Below, piece by piece: positions 1-9,010 of a DNA stretch of 64,000 bases. Within the stretch, counting starts at the first letter, position 1. The number at the start of each line of letters is the position of its first letter. The stretch comes from Chromatiaceae bacterium (GTDB lineage Bacteria; Pseudomonadota; Gammaproteobacteria; Chromatiales; Chromatiaceae). The stretch is taken from the NCBI GenBank assembly GCA_024235255.1, contig JACKMT010000002.1, forward strand, positions 806,001 to 870,000, given 5' to 3'. The notes under the pieces were generated by a model. The model searched no databases and was not told the DNA's origin. It saw nothing but the letters and a program-made list of their open reading frames with translations. The position numbers and the translations under genes were made by a program.

Positions 1-1
1 C

Positions 2-544
2 TTCGATGTGCTCCCGGCCAATTCCGATTTAACCGCAGCGGAGGTCGGGTTGATGAACGCGCCGCTGAAAGAGAGGCGGCTATCTCTGGCGCTGGATGGT
101 GCCGAGGAGATCTATGAGTTTGTCATTATTGACTGCCCCCCTTCACTGAATATGCTGACGCTCAACGCCCTGGTAGCTGCTCACAGTGTGTTGATTCCGA
201 TCCAGTGCGAGTACTACGCACTTGAGGGGCTCTCCTCATTGGTCAATACCATTCGCCAAATTCAATCTAGCCGCAATCCGGGGCTAAAAATCGAGGGGAT
301 TCTGCGCACCATGCACGATCCCCGCAATCGCCTTACCAATGAAGTCTCCGCGCAGCTGATTCACTATTTCAAGGACAAGGTGTTTACCACAATCATTCCG
401 CGCAATGTCCGTCTGGCGGAGGCGCCGAGCCATGGATTGCCGATTTTGTTGTATGATAAGAGTTCCCGGGGGGCCATCTCATATCTGGACTTTGCTAACG
501 AGTTTCTGCAGCGCAACGGGCAACCCCGGCATGTTACAGCCTGA
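2..544 (+). CDS. parA: Chromosome-partitioning ATPase ParA (Soj), 3' part
   Basis: This is the C-terminal part of a ParA/Soj ATPase; the reading frame is open to the window edge, so the start and the Walker A loop lie upstream. ParA binds DNA non-specifically in an ATP-dependent way and moves the ParB-parS complex during segregation of the replication origin. Visible family features are the Walker B-like stretch FVIIDCPPSLNMLTLNAL, then IPIQCEYYALEGLSSL, and the C-terminal segment with TTIIPRNVRLAEAPSHG, all characteristic of chromosomal ParA proteins. parB follows after 27 nt on the same strand, the usual two-gene operon. Identification is secure; only the length is unknown. Confidence 0.95.
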   Translation, partial: FDVLPANSDLTAAEVGLMNAPLKERRLSLALDGAEEIYEFVIIDCPPSLNMLTLNALVAAHSVLIPIQCEYYALEGLSSLVNTIRQIQSSRNPGLKIEGILRTMHDPRNRLTNEVSAQLIHYFKDKVFTTIIPRNVRLAEAPSHGLPILLYDKSSRGAISYLDFANEFLQRNGQPRHVTA

Positions 545-571
545 TCTACTCAACCACAGACAAGACTGATT

Positions 572-1450
572 ATGGCAGCGAGAAAACACGGACTTGGACG
601 CGGGCTGGATGCGCTTCTGGGTGGCGATACCAACCTGCCGGAGAGTAACGGCAAAGGCGCTTCATCCGGGAAGGTAGTCGATATGCTGCCGTTGGATCTG
701 ATTCAAAGGGGGCGTTTCCAGCCGAGGCGTGATTTCAATGCCGAAAAATTGCAGGAGCTGGCCGACTCTATTGCAGCGCAAGGCGTGGTGCAACCCATTG
801 TGGTGAGACCCATTGATACCAGCCGCTATGAGATTATAGCCGGTGAACGCCGCTGGCGGGCAGCGCAACAAGCCGGACTGAGTGAGATACCGGCGGTCAT
901 CCGCGACGTACCGGACAAGACCGCGATGGCGATGGGTCTGATCGAAAACATTCAACGGGATGACCTGAACCCGCTTGAGGAGGCTTCCGCGCTTTACCGA
1001 TTGTTGGACGAATTCGAACTGACCCATCAGCAGATCGCGCAGGGAATAGGGAAATCTCGCACCACGGTGACCAACCTGTTGCGTCTGCTGGAATTAAATA
1101 CCGACGTCAAGCGGCTTATCGAGGAGCGGCGTATTGAGATGGGGCACGCCCGTGCTTTGCTGGGTCTTCAGGAGCAGCGCCAAAGCGACGCAGCGCGGCA
1201 AGTGGTCGCACAGGGCCTTTCCGTGCGGGAAACCGAAAAACTGGTGCGGCGCCTGCAGGGTGTGAAACCGGAGCAGAAAGCCAGAGCGGTTGCCGATGAC
1301 GATCCCGATGTAAAACGGTTGGAAAACAGCCTGGCGGATAAACTTGGAGCGCGGGTTAAAATTCAGCAGGGCAGCAGCGGTAATGGCAAGCTGGTGATAA
1401 GTTACAACAATCTCGAGGAGCTGGACGGGATTCTGGAGCATATTCGGTAG
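572..1450 (+). CDS. parB: Chromosome-partitioning protein ParB
   Basis: ParB (Spo0J family) is a CTPase DNA-binding protein that loads at parS sites and spreads along origin DNA, acting with ParA. The 292 residues begin with the typical basic start (MAARKHGLGRGLDALLG), followed by the N-terminal ParB/Srx domain with the CTP-binding motif GERRWRAAQQAG and ENIQRDDLNPLEEA. A central helix-turn-helix follows (THQQIAQGIGKSRTTVTNLLRLL), then a C-terminal dimerisation region. Length matches the family. I did not notice a parS-like palindrome in the window. Directly downstream lies the ATP synthase operon, the common gammaproteobacterial arrangement. Confidence 0.97.
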   Translation: MAARKHGLGRGLDALLGGDTNLPESNGKGASSGKVVDMLPLDLIQRGRFQPRRDFNAEKLQELADSIAAQGVVQPIVVRPIDTSRYEIIAGERRWRAAQQAGLSEIPAVIRDVPDKTAMAMGLIENIQRDDLNPLEEASALYRLLDEFELTHQQIAQGIGKSRTTVTNLLRLLELNTDVKRLIEERRIEMGHARALLGLQEQRQSDAARQVVAQGLSVRETEKLVRRLQGVKPEQKARAVADDDPDVKRLENSLADKLGARVKIQQGSSGNGKLVISYNNLEELDGILEHIR

Positions 1451-1575
1451 TTTTTAGTGTGCTGAAATGCTGACCGGCATGGAGTCCTTCCATCACTTCA
1501 TATGGTCTACGGAGCAGCAAGGTAGGACCTTGGAGTTGGTTTTCAGTGAACACATTAAATTTATTTACCTATCTT

Positions 1576-1604
1576 TTGACCTTATATCCTGATGCCCTTA
1601 TACT
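1576..1604 (+). promoter_or_regulatory. Sigma-70 promoter of the atp operon
   Basis: TTGACC at 1576-1581 and TATACT at 1599-1604 are separated by exactly 17 nt, close to the sigma-70 consensus. The promoter lies about 50 nt upstream of atpI and downstream of parB, so it would drive the whole ATP synthase operon. The 200-nt gap between parB and atpI holds no other gene. Seen in sequence; activity is inferred. Confidence 0.7.
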
Positions 1605-1652
1605 ACCGCTCGTCGATGGGGATCTGACTCTACATAGAAATCATTCGCGGCA

Positions 1653-2018
1653 ATGAATCTTGCCAGCGCCAGGCAGGCTTGGCGGCTGGTCTCGTTCCAG
1701 TTGGTTATCTCTTTAGTCGCTTCCCTGGTACTGATCGTCCCCGGTTGGGTGCATGCCTGGTCAGGGCTGATCGGCGGATTGATTGCAGCGGCAGCAAATG
1801 CCTTTTTCGCGCTGCGGGTGTTCGCGCACTATCGGGCGCAGGATCCGGGAAAATTGCTTGGCCGTTTTTACGGAGCAGAGTTTCAGAAACTACTACTGAC
1901 CGGGGTGCTGTTTGCGGCAGCGATACTTTGGGTGAAGCCACTTAGTGCAGGGGCCCTGTTCGGAGTCTTTCTACTGGTGCAACTATCCCCTGTGCTGATA
2001 GCACATCGATTGGATTAA
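1653..2018 (+). CDS. atpI: ATP synthase protein I (AtpI)
   Basis: A small 121-residue inner-membrane protein with about four hydrophobic segments, first in the atp operon. AtpI proteins assist assembly of the c-ring or handle Mg2+ and are not part of the finished enzyme. The sequence shows the ATP-synthase-I pattern: a helix starting near residue 14, the segment GLIGGLIAAAANAFFALRVF, and a central FYGAEFQKLLLTGVLF region. The ATG at 1653 is used; the gene ends 27 nt before atpB. Weak conservation is normal in this family, so position supports the call. Confidence 0.9.
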   Translation: MNLASARQAWRLVSFQLVISLVASLVLIVPGWVHAWSGLIGGLIAAAANAFFALRVFAHYRAQDPGKLLGRFYGAEFQKLLLTGVLFAAAILWVKPLSAGALFGVFLLVQLSPVLIAHRLD

Positions 2019-2045
2019 CTTAGATTTTCGGTTTCGAAGAGCATC

Positions 2046-2942
2046 ATGGCTGGCGATACGTTAACTTCAAGCGAATATATCAGGCACCATCTAACCAACC
2101 TCGCCTACGGAAATCTTCCGGCAGGAAACTACTGCGACGGCCATCAGGTGGTAACGGACGCTGGTTGGCAACTAGCGGGTTGCGGCGAAGCGGCCAAGGC
2201 GATGGGATTCAGCGCCATCCACCTGGATACCATGTTCTGGTCCGTCGTGTTGGGCGTCCTGTTCCTCTATATATTTAAAAAAGCCGCGGATGCAGCCACT
2301 GCGGGTATTCCTGGCGGACTGCAGAATTTCGCCGAGTGGGTAATTGAATTTATCGACCAGAGTGTACGCGGGTCGTTTTCCTCAAGGAACGAACTTGTAG
2401 CACCGCTCTCCCTGACCATTTTCATCTGGATTTTTCTGATGAATCTGATGGATCTGGTGCCTGTCGATGTGATTCCTGCGTTGTCTCAATTGGTGGGAAT
2501 ACATTTTATGAAGGTAGTGCCGACCACCGATCCCAACGCCACCTTTGGCATGGCCATTGGCGTATTCATACTGGTGCTCTTTTACAGCATCAAGATCAAA
2601 GGAGTAGGCGGATTCGTCGGCGAACTCACGCTGCAGCCATTCTCCTCTTCCAATCCGTTGGTTAATGTACTGTTCATCCCGATCAACTTTATTCTTGAAT
2701 TCGTCAGCCTCATCGCTAAACCCGTCTCACTCGCCTTGCGACTGTTCGGCAATATGTACGCGGGGGAGATGATATTTATTCTCATCGCCATCATGTACAG
2801 CGCCGGTACCTTCATGGGATTGTTCGGCGGTTTGCTGCAACTCGGCTGGGCGATCTTCCATATCCTGATCATTACCCTGCAGGCGTTCATTTTCATGACC
2901 CTGACAATCGTCTATCTGGATATGGCGCATCACGAACATTGA
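2046..2942 (+). CDS. atpB: F0F1 ATP synthase subunit a (AtpB)
   Basis: Membrane stator subunit a provides the half-channels through which protons reach the c-ring. The 298-residue protein has several long hydrophobic helices. It carries the hallmark LALRLFGNMYAGEM; the arginine in this motif (about residue 232) is the equivalent of the essential Arg210 of Escherichia coli. The N-terminal soluble stretch of roughly 65 residues, before the first helix, is somewhat long but common in Gammaproteobacteria. It sits between atpI and atpE. Confidence 0.98.
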   Translation: MAGDTLTSSEYIRHHLTNLAYGNLPAGNYCDGHQVVTDAGWQLAGCGEAAKAMGFSAIHLDTMFWSVVLGVLFLYIFKKAADAATAGIPGGLQNFAEWVIEFIDQSVRGSFSSRNELVAPLSLTIFIWIFLMNLMDLVPVDVIPALSQLVGIHFMKVVPTTDPNATFGMAIGVFILVLFYSIKIKGVGGFVGELTLQPFSSSNPLVNVLFIPINFILEFVSLIAKPVSLALRLFGNMYAGEMIFILIAIMYSAGTFMGLFGGLLQLGWAIFHILIITLQAFIFMTLTIVYLDMAHHEH

Positions 2943-2988
2943 TCTGAAACTTTTTGTTAACCAAAACTTCACTGACGGGAGACCAATA

Positions 2989-3228
2989 ATGGAAATGGCA
3001 AATGCACTGCTGTATATCGCTGGCGCACTGATGATGGGCCTGGGTGCCCTGGGTGCCGCCGTAGGTATCGGCGTACTCGGTGGTCGCTTTCTCGAAGGCG
3101 CCGCCCGCCAACCTGAACTTATTCCCATGCTGCGTACCCAGTTCTTCATCGTTATGGGTCTCGTTGACGCGGTACCCATGATCGCGGTGGGTCTGGCCAT
3201 GTACGTTCTGTTTGCCGTTGCAGGTTAA
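2989..3228 (+). CDS. atpE: F0F1 ATP synthase subunit c (AtpE)
   Basis: A 79-residue hairpin of two transmembrane helices forming the rotating c-ring. Helix 1 is glycine-rich (GALGAAVGIGVLGG), the polar loop contains ARQPE (residues 39-43), and the ion-binding carboxylate is Asp60 in FFIVMGLVDAVPM. An aspartate without the Gln/Glu-Ser/Thr ligand set of sodium enzymes indicates proton coupling. A good Shine-Dalgarno (GACGGGAG) precedes the ATG. Confidence 0.98.
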   Translation: MEMANALLYIAGALMMGLGALGAAVGIGVLGGRFLEGAARQPELIPMLRTQFFIVMGLVDAVPMIAVGLAMYVLFAVAG

Positions 3229-3290
3229 TCTGAACCCCAACTTCAAATAGACGGGACTGTCATCTCGACAGCCAACGAGGAGTTTCCGGG

Positions 3291-3761
3291 ATGAATATTA
3301 ATCTGACGCTAATAGGCCAGCTTCTCACCTTCGTGGTATTTGTCTGGTTCACGATGAAGTACGTGTGGACCCCGATCACAGGAGCGCTGGAGGAGCGGCG
3401 CAAGAGCATCGCCGACGGCTTGGCCGCCGGAGAGCGTGGGCAGCACGAGCAGGAGCTGGCCAAGGAGCGCGCCAAGCAGGTGCTTCATGATGCCAAAGGT
3501 CAGGCTTCCGATATTTTGGCGCAAGCTCAGAAACGTGCTGCCGAAATCGTGGACGAGGCCAAAACCAATGCGCGCCAGGAGGGTGACCGTATACTGACCG
3601 CTGCCAGATCGGAGATCGAGCAGGAGACCAACCGGGCCCGCGAGCAGTTGCGGGAAAAGGTGGCGGCCCTCGCGATAGCGGGTGCCGAGAAAATTCTGCG
3701 CAAAGAGATCAACGCGGAAGCACATCAGGATATCGTCAATTCACTGGCGAAAGAGATCTAA
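3291..3761 (+). CDS. atpF: F0F1 ATP synthase subunit b (AtpF)
   Basis: Peripheral-stalk subunit b, 156 residues: one N-terminal membrane helix (about residues 6-25) followed by a long charged, alanine-rich coiled coil that reaches up to F1. Typical elements are WTPITGALEERRKSIADGL after the membrane helix and EAKTNARQEGDRILTAA in the dimerisation region. Only one b gene is present, so the stalk is a homodimer. A GAGG-containing ribosome site lies just before the ATG. Confidence 0.97.
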   Translation: MNINLTLIGQLLTFVVFVWFTMKYVWTPITGALEERRKSIADGLAAGERGQHEQELAKERAKQVLHDAKGQASDILAQAQKRAAEIVDEAKTNARQEGDRILTAARSEIEQETNRAREQLREKVAALAIAGAEKILRKEINAEAHQDIVNSLAKEI

Positions 3762-3770
3762 GGCACGATT

Positions 3771-4310
3771 ATGGCTGGAGATACAAGCACGATTGCCCGC
3801 CCCTATGCTGAAGCGGTCTTTTCCCGCGCCAGCGAGAGCGGCAAGCTGGACAGCTGGACTGATCAGCTGTCGTTGCTGGCCGGACTGGTCAGCGATCCAT
3901 CGTTGCACCGCATCATAGCCGACCCACTGTTTGGGCGCGTAAAGCTTACCGAGCTGCTGATCGAGATCTGTGGCGAGCAGCTGGACGAAGAAGGCAGAAA
4001 TTTGCTCAAGCTGCTGGTGCAGAACAACCGCCTCCCAGTGGTTCCGGAGATCGTGGCGGCGTTTCAAAAGTTGAAGGACGAGAGCCAGCAGGTATTGAAA
4101 GTCCATGTAACCTCAGCTTTTGTGCTCAAACCTGCACAAGAAAAAAACATTGCCGATGCACTGAAGGCCCGCTTCGGCCGAGAGATTATCATCACTAGCG
4201 AAAAGGATCCCGAGCTGATCGGAGGTGTCCATATTCGCGCAGGAGATACGGTAATCGACGGCTCTGTCAGTGGGCGTCTGCAGCAACTGGCCAACGAATT
4301 GGGAATCTAA
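3771..4310 (+). CDS. atpH: F0F1 ATP synthase subunit delta (AtpH)
   Basis: The 179-residue delta subunit caps F1 and joins it to the b dimer. The N-terminal helical domain begins STIARPYAEAVFSRASESG, the classic delta start, and the C-terminal domain ends with the conserved DPELIGGVHIRAGDTVIDGSV. It starts 9 nt after atpF and is followed by atpA after 13 nt, implying tight translational coupling. Confidence 0.97.
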   Translation: MAGDTSTIARPYAEAVFSRASESGKLDSWTDQLSLLAGLVSDPSLHRIIADPLFGRVKLTELLIEICGEQLDEEGRNLLKLLVQNNRLPVVPEIVAAFQKLKDESQQVLKVHVTSAFVLKPAQEKNIADALKARFGREIIITSEKDPELIGGVHIRAGDTVIDGSVSGRLQQLANELGI

Positions 4311-4323
4311 ACGAGAAGCCACT

Positions 4324-5865
4324 ATGCAACTCAATCCATCCGAGATCAGCGAACTGATCAAAAGCAAGATCGAAAAATTCGAGCTTAAAACCGAAGCCCG
4401 CAACGAAGGTACAATTATCAGTCTCACCGATGGCATTGTCCGAATCCACGGTCTCGAAGACGCCATGTCATACGAGATGCTCGAGTTTCCGGGGAATACC
4501 TACGGGCTGGCACTGAACCTGGAGCGTGACTCCGTCGGCGCCGTGGTTATGGGTGAATACAAACACCTGACTGAGGGAGATGCAGTGAAATGCACCGGCC
4601 GCGTACTTGAAGTACCGGTAGGCGAAGCACTGCTCGGCCGCGTGGTTGACGCACTGGGTAACCCAATCGACGGCCGGGGGCCGATCGAGACAAAAGAGAG
4701 CTCTCCCATTGAAAAGGTCGCGCCGGGTGTTATCACCAGAAAGTCAGTTGACCAGCCGGTTCAGATCGGCCTGAAGGCGATCGATTCGATGGTGCCGATC
4801 GGCCGTGGTCAACGTGAACTGATCATTGGTGACCGCCAAACCGGTAAGACCGCAATCGCTGTTGATGCGATCATCAACCAAAAAGGTACCGGTGTTAAGT
4901 GTATCTACGTCGCTATCGGTCAGAAAAACTCCTCTATCGCCCAGGTAATGCATAAACTGGAAGAGCACGGCGCTTTGGAACACACCATTGTCGTGGCTGC
5001 ACCTGCGGCTGATTCCGCCGCAATGCAGTACCTCGCACCCTACACCGGATGCACCATGGGTGAGTATTTTCGCGACAAGGGCGAGGATGCGCTGATCATT
5101 TACGACGATCTCACCAAACAGGCTTGGGCCTATCGCCAGGTTTCGTTGTTGCTGCGTCGCCCACCGGGCCGTGAAGCATACCCGGGCGATGTTTTCTATC
5201 TGCACTCTCGTTTGCTCGAACGCGCCGCGCGGGTAAATGCCGATTACGTGGAGAAGGTGACCGGCGGCAAGGTTAAAGGAAAGACCGGCTCGTTGACGGC
5301 ATTGCCGATTATCGAAACCCAGGCCGGTGACGTCTCCGCATTTGTACCGACCAACGTTATCTCGATTACCGACGGCCAGATTTTCCTAGAAGCGGATCTG
5401 TTCAACGCCGGTATCAGGCCGGCTATCAATGCCGGTCTCTCGGTATCCCGCGTGGGTGGCTCGGCGCAGACCAAGATCATCAAAAAGCTCGGCGGCGGTG
5501 TGCGGCTTGCTCTGGCCCAATATCGTGAGCTGGCCGCGTTCTCCCAATTCGCGTCCGATCTGGATGAAGCCACTCGTAAACAGTTGGAGCGCGGCGAACG
5601 CGTGACCGAGCTGATGAAGCAGGGGCAGTACTCTCCGCTGACTATTGCCGAAATGGCTGTCTCGCTGTTTGCGGCCAATGAAGGCTATTTGGACGACGTT
5701 GCGGCAAATAAGATCGTCAGTTTCGAAGCGGCGCTGCACGGCTATATGCGCAGCAGCCAAAAGGCATTGCTTGACCAGATCAACGAATCCGGGGACTTCA
5801 ACGACGATATCAAAGGTGCGTTGGATAAAGCGCTGCAGGACTTCAAGGCAAATAATACCTGGTAG
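4324..5865 (+). CDS. atpA: F0F1 ATP synthase subunit alpha (AtpA)
   Basis: The 513-residue alpha subunit carries the non-catalytic nucleotide sites of F1. The start chosen is the ATG at 4324 (MQLNPSEISELIKSKIEKF); a longer open frame from 4270 overlaps atpH and is not needed. The N-terminal beta-barrel is followed by the Walker A loop GDRQTGKTAIAVDAI (about residues 169-183), DDLTKQAWAYRQVSLLLRRP and the signature PAINAGLSVSRVGGSAQ. Length equals the family norm. Confidence 0.98.
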   Translation: MQLNPSEISELIKSKIEKFELKTEARNEGTIISLTDGIVRIHGLEDAMSYEMLEFPGNTYGLALNLERDSVGAVVMGEYKHLTEGDAVKCTGRVLEVPVGEALLGRVVDALGNPIDGRGPIETKESSPIEKVAPGVITRKSVDQPVQIGLKAIDSMVPIGRGQRELIIGDRQTGKTAIAVDAIINQKGTGVKCIYVAIGQKNSSIAQVMHKLEEHGALEHTIVVAAPAADSAAMQYLAPYTGCTMGEYFRDKGEDALIIYDDLTKQAWAYRQVSLLLRRPPGREAYPGDVFYLHSRLLERAARVNADYVEKVTGGKVKGKTGSLTALPIIETQAGDVSAFVPTNVISITDGQIFLEADLFNAGIRPAINAGLSVSRVGGSAQTKIIKKLGGGVRLALAQYRELAAFSQFASDLDEATRKQLERGERVTELMKQGQYSPLTIAEMAVSLFAANEGYLDDVAANKIVSFEAALHGYMRSSQKALLDQINESGDFNDDIKGALDKALQDFKANNTW

Positions 5866-5901
5866 TTGGGTAATCTTTGATCTGACAATAAAGGGTTAGA
5901 C

Positions 5902-6762
5902 ATGGCAGGCGGAAAAGAGATCCGGACTAAGATTGCCAGCATCAAAAACACGCAGAAGATCACCTCTGCGATGCAGTTGGTGGCGGCAGCGAAAATGCGC
6001 AAGGCGCAGGACAGAATGTCCGCAACGCGTCCTTATGCCGACAAGATGCGTCAGGTTATCGGTCATCTGCACCATGCGCATCCGGAGTACAAGCACAGCT
6101 TCATGAAGGAGCGAGAGGTCAAGCGCATCGGCTATATTATTGTCTCTTCGGACCGTGGTCTTTGCGGTGGGCTGAACAACAACCTGTTCAGGATGCTGGC
6201 GAAGGAGATCAAGGCACACCGGGAGAAAGGTATCGAGGTGGAGTTTTGCACCATTGGCAAAAAGGCGCTCGGCTTCTTCCGTCGGTTTGGCGGCAATGTC
6301 AGGGCTCAGATTACACAGCTGGGTGATCAGCCGCATATTGAGAACCTGTTCGGTACCGTCAAGGTGATGCTGGATGCCTACGAGAGCGGTGACATCGACC
6401 GTATCTACGTTGTTTACAACCAGTTCGTCAACACCATGTCGCAAGCTCCGATGGTGGAGCAGTTGGTGCCTATCACATCCGAGGGTGAATCAGAACTGAA
6501 ACACCATTGGGACTATATATACGAGCCGGACTCGAAAGATGTGCTGGACAATCTGTTGAGTCGTTACCTGGAATCGCTGGTTTATCAGTCTGTGGTTGAA
6601 AATGGTGCCTGCGAACAGTCAGCTCGTATGGTGGCAATGAAATCGGCCACGGATAATGCCGGTGAGCTGATAAATGAATTGCAGCTGGTTTACAACAAGG
6701 CGCGGCAGGCGGCAATCACCCAGGAAATTTCCGAAATCGTCGCCGGTGCGGCTGCGGTCTAA
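5902..6762 (+). CDS. atpG: F0F1 ATP synthase subunit gamma (AtpG)
   Basis: The 286-residue gamma subunit is the central rotor shaft. It has the conserved N-terminal coiled coil (AGGKEIRTKIASIKNTQKIT, then AMQLVAAAKMRKAQ), SSDRGLCGGLNNN in the middle, and the C-terminal helix ending ARQAAITQEISEIVAGAAA, which is the gamma signature. It lies between atpA and atpD in the standard order. Confidence 0.98.
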   Translation: MAGGKEIRTKIASIKNTQKITSAMQLVAAAKMRKAQDRMSATRPYADKMRQVIGHLHHAHPEYKHSFMKEREVKRIGYIIVSSDRGLCGGLNNNLFRMLAKEIKAHREKGIEVEFCTIGKKALGFFRRFGGNVRAQITQLGDQPHIENLFGTVKVMLDAYESGDIDRIYVVYNQFVNTMSQAPMVEQLVPITSEGESELKHHWDYIYEPDSKDVLDNLLSRYLESLVYQSVVENGACEQSARMVAMKSATDNAGELINELQLVYNKARQAAITQEISEIVAGAAAV

Positions 6763-6840
6763 CACGAATTACGGGTCCGGACGAACGGCAGAAAACGCCA
6801 TCCGACTCGGATTGGAATTTGAAATAATGAGGAACCAGAA

Positions 6841-8205
6841 ATGAGTTCAGGTAAAGTGGTTGAAATCATCGGTGCCGTAGTGGACGTCCAGTTCCCGATG
6901 GGCAGCATGCCGAAGGTCTACGATGCATTGAAGGTCGAAGAGGCCAACCTGACCTTGGAAGTGCAGCAACAGCTTGGTGATGGCGTTGCCAGGACCATCG
7001 CAATGGGATCGACAGATGGTCTGAGGCGGGGTGTGATGGTCTCAAATACCGGGGCACCGATCACGGTTCCAGTCGGCCAGGCAACGCTGGGTCGGATTAT
7101 GGATGTGCTGGGCGAACCGGTTGACGAAGCGGGTCCGGTGGAAGCTGAAAAGCGCATGCCGATCCATCGCACGCCGCCCTCCTTCGAAGAGCAGGCAACT
7201 TCTGCCTCGGTTCTGGAAACCGGCATCAAGGTGATCGACCTGATCATGCCTATCGCCAAGGGCGGAAAGATTGGCCTGTTCGGCGGTGCTGGCGTGGGTA
7301 AAACCGTCACGCTGATGGAGCTGATCCGCAACATCGCGGTGGCGCACTCCGGATACTCGGTTTTTGCCGGAGTCGGCGAACGTACCCGCGAAGGTAACGA
7401 TTTCTACTACGAAATGGAGGAAGGCGGCGTCCTCGACAAAGTGGCGCTGGTATATGGCCAGATGAATGAGCCCCCCGGCAACCGCCTGCGCGTAGCGCTG
7501 ACGGGCCTCACCATTGCGGAAGGTTTCCGCGATGAAGGGCGTGACGTATTGATGTTTGTAGACAACATCTACCGCTATACACTGGCGGGAACCGAAGTCT
7601 CCGCGCTGCTTGGCCGTATGCCTTCCGCGGTAGGTTACCAGCCGACGCTGGCGGCCGAAATGGGCGCATTGCAGGAGCGCATCACCTCTACCAAGACGGG
7701 TTCCATCACCTCTTTTCAGGCGGTCTATGTCCCGGCTGACGACTTGACTGATCCTTCGCCTGCAACCACATTTGCGCATCTGGATGCGACGTTGGTGCTT
7801 TCCCGGCAGATTGCGGAACTCGGTATCTATCCGGCGGTCGATCCGTTGGATTCCACCAGCCGAATCCTCGATCCGAACGTAGTCGGACAGGAGCACTACG
7901 ACGTGGCGCGTGGGGTACAGGGTATTCTGCAGCGCTATAAGGAGCTGAAGGATATCATCGCAATTTTGGGCATGGACGAACTCTCTGAAGACGATAAGCT
8001 GGTGGTGGCTCGTGCCCGTAAAGTTCAGCGTTTTCTCTCCCAGCCGTTCTTTGTAGCAGAGGTATTTACCGGTTCTCCCGGAAAGTATGTCTCTCTAAAG
8101 GATACCATCTCCGGTTTCAAGGCAATCGTTGACGGCGAATATGATCATCTGCCGGAGCAGGCTTTCTACATGATCGGAGGCATCGAAGAGGCTTCGGGTA
8201 AATAA
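6841..8205 (+). CDS. atpD: F0F1 ATP synthase subunit beta (AtpD)
   Basis: The 454-residue beta subunit contains the catalytic sites. Walker A is GGAGVGKTVTLMEL (about residues 148-161), followed by GVGERTREGNDFYYEM with the catalytic glutamate. Walker B is in DVLMFVDNIYRYT, and the DELSEED-equivalent is the acidic segment DELSEDDK near residue 380. All catalytic elements are intact. A 78-nt spacer separates it from atpG and ends in a Shine-Dalgarno (ATGAGGAACC). Confidence 0.98.
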   Translation: MSSGKVVEIIGAVVDVQFPMGSMPKVYDALKVEEANLTLEVQQQLGDGVARTIAMGSTDGLRRGVMVSNTGAPITVPVGQATLGRIMDVLGEPVDEAGPVEAEKRMPIHRTPPSFEEQATSASVLETGIKVIDLIMPIAKGGKIGLFGGAGVGKTVTLMELIRNIAVAHSGYSVFAGVGERTREGNDFYYEMEEGGVLDKVALVYGQMNEPPGNRLRVALTGLTIAEGFRDEGRDVLMFVDNIYRYTLAGTEVSALLGRMPSAVGYQPTLAAEMGALQERITSTKTGSITSFQAVYVPADDLTDPSPATTFAHLDATLVLSRQIAELGIYPAVDPLDSTSRILDPNVVGQEHYDVARGVQGILQRYKELKDIIAILGMDELSEDDKLVVARARKVQRFLSQPFFVAEVFTGSPGKYVSLKDTISGFKAIVDGEYDHLPEQAFYMIGGIEEASGK

Positions 8206-8233
8206 TCGATCAAACGATCGGGAGAAAAGCTAA

Positions 8234-8659
8234 ATGGCTATGACTGTCCATGTAGACATTGTAAGCGCGGAAGGAGAGATTTTTTCCGGACTCGCAGAGA
8301 TGGTCTATGCCCATGGCGTAATGGGTGAACTGGGAATCGCACCACGTCATACACCGCTGATAACACGGTTAAAGCCGGGAGAGGTGAGAATCGACCAGGG
8401 CAGCGGTGAGATGCGTCACTTTTATGTTTCGGGCGGCATTTTGGAGATCCAGCCCCACGTGATCACCATATTGGCCGATACTGCGATTCGTGCCCGTGAT
8501 CTGGATGAGGCCGCAGCCGAAGAGGCCAAACGGCGCGCAGAAGAGGCTCTTTCCGGTCAGCATGCAGATTTCGAGTATGCTAAAGCCCAAGCGGAACTCG
8601 CTGAAGCGATAGCACAGTTGCGCGCAATCGAGCGGCTGCGAAAAGCTAAAAATAACTGA
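8234..8659 (+). CDS. atpC: F0F1 ATP synthase subunit epsilon (AtpC)
   Basis: The 141-residue epsilon subunit couples the c-ring to gamma and inhibits hydrolysis. It has the N-terminal beta-sandwich (MTVHVDIVSAEGEIFSG, HTPLITRLKPGEVRI) and a C-terminal pair of charged helices from about residue 90. It is the last gene of the operon and is followed at once by an intrinsic terminator. Confidence 0.97.
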   Translation: MAMTVHVDIVSAEGEIFSGLAEMVYAHGVMGELGIAPRHTPLITRLKPGEVRIDQGSGEMRHFYVSGGILEIQPHVITILADTAIRARDLDEAAAEEAKRRAEEALSGQHADFEYAKAQAELAEAIAQLRAIERLRKAKNN

Positions 8660-8681
8660 GGCTCTCTCAAGGCCAAACAAG

Positions 8682-8709
8682 ACCCTTCCCTTCAGGAAGG
8701 GTTTTTTTT
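8682..8709 (+). terminator. Intrinsic terminator of the atp operon
   Basis: A perfect 8-bp stem (ACCCTTCC at 8682-8689 with GGAAGGGT at 8695-8702) around a 5-nt loop runs into a tract of eight T. It is 22 nt after the atpC stop and is a textbook rho-independent terminator. Confidence 0.93.
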
Positions 8710-8744
8710 GGACTACAGTTTTTAAAGTACAGTTTGTCCTATTC

Positions 8745-8857
8745 GGTTTCAGGTCGCCTGTGCCGTCACATTTTGCCCGATCTCCCTCAAACCATAGCGA
8801 CGGCTATGCTTTTTCGGGCGATCGAGCAAACTGCTTAGGCACAACCGCCCTGAATCC
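8745..8857. repeat. Long imperfect inverted repeat
   Basis: Two arms of about 54 nt (8745-8798 and 8803-8857) are imperfect reverse complements around a GACG loop. The centre is CATAGC-GACG-GCTATG. Outer matches include CTGTGCC against GGCACA and TTTGCCCGAT against ATCGAGCAAA. It fills the atpC-dctB gap (8710-9010) and encodes nothing visible. The structure resembles a REP or MITE-like dispersed element; a weak partial resemblance (GATTCGGG-TTCAGG) is seen near 52709. Element identity is inference. Confidence 0.6.
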
Positions 8858-9010
8858 CGAATCCTTCATGAAATATCCGGGCTAAAGCGGGCAAACGGAC
8901 GATTGATCCAGATGATTACTATACAGTATTGGGCTATTGTGAATATTCACGGATCGATCAACCGTTTCTGAAACTGTTCCGTGCTGCGGTTACAGAATCC
9001 TGGTTTATTT

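Noticed and set aside
1..1650. parS site near parAB
   Set aside because: No palindrome of the TGTTTCACGTGAAACA type was seen here or elsewhere in the window.
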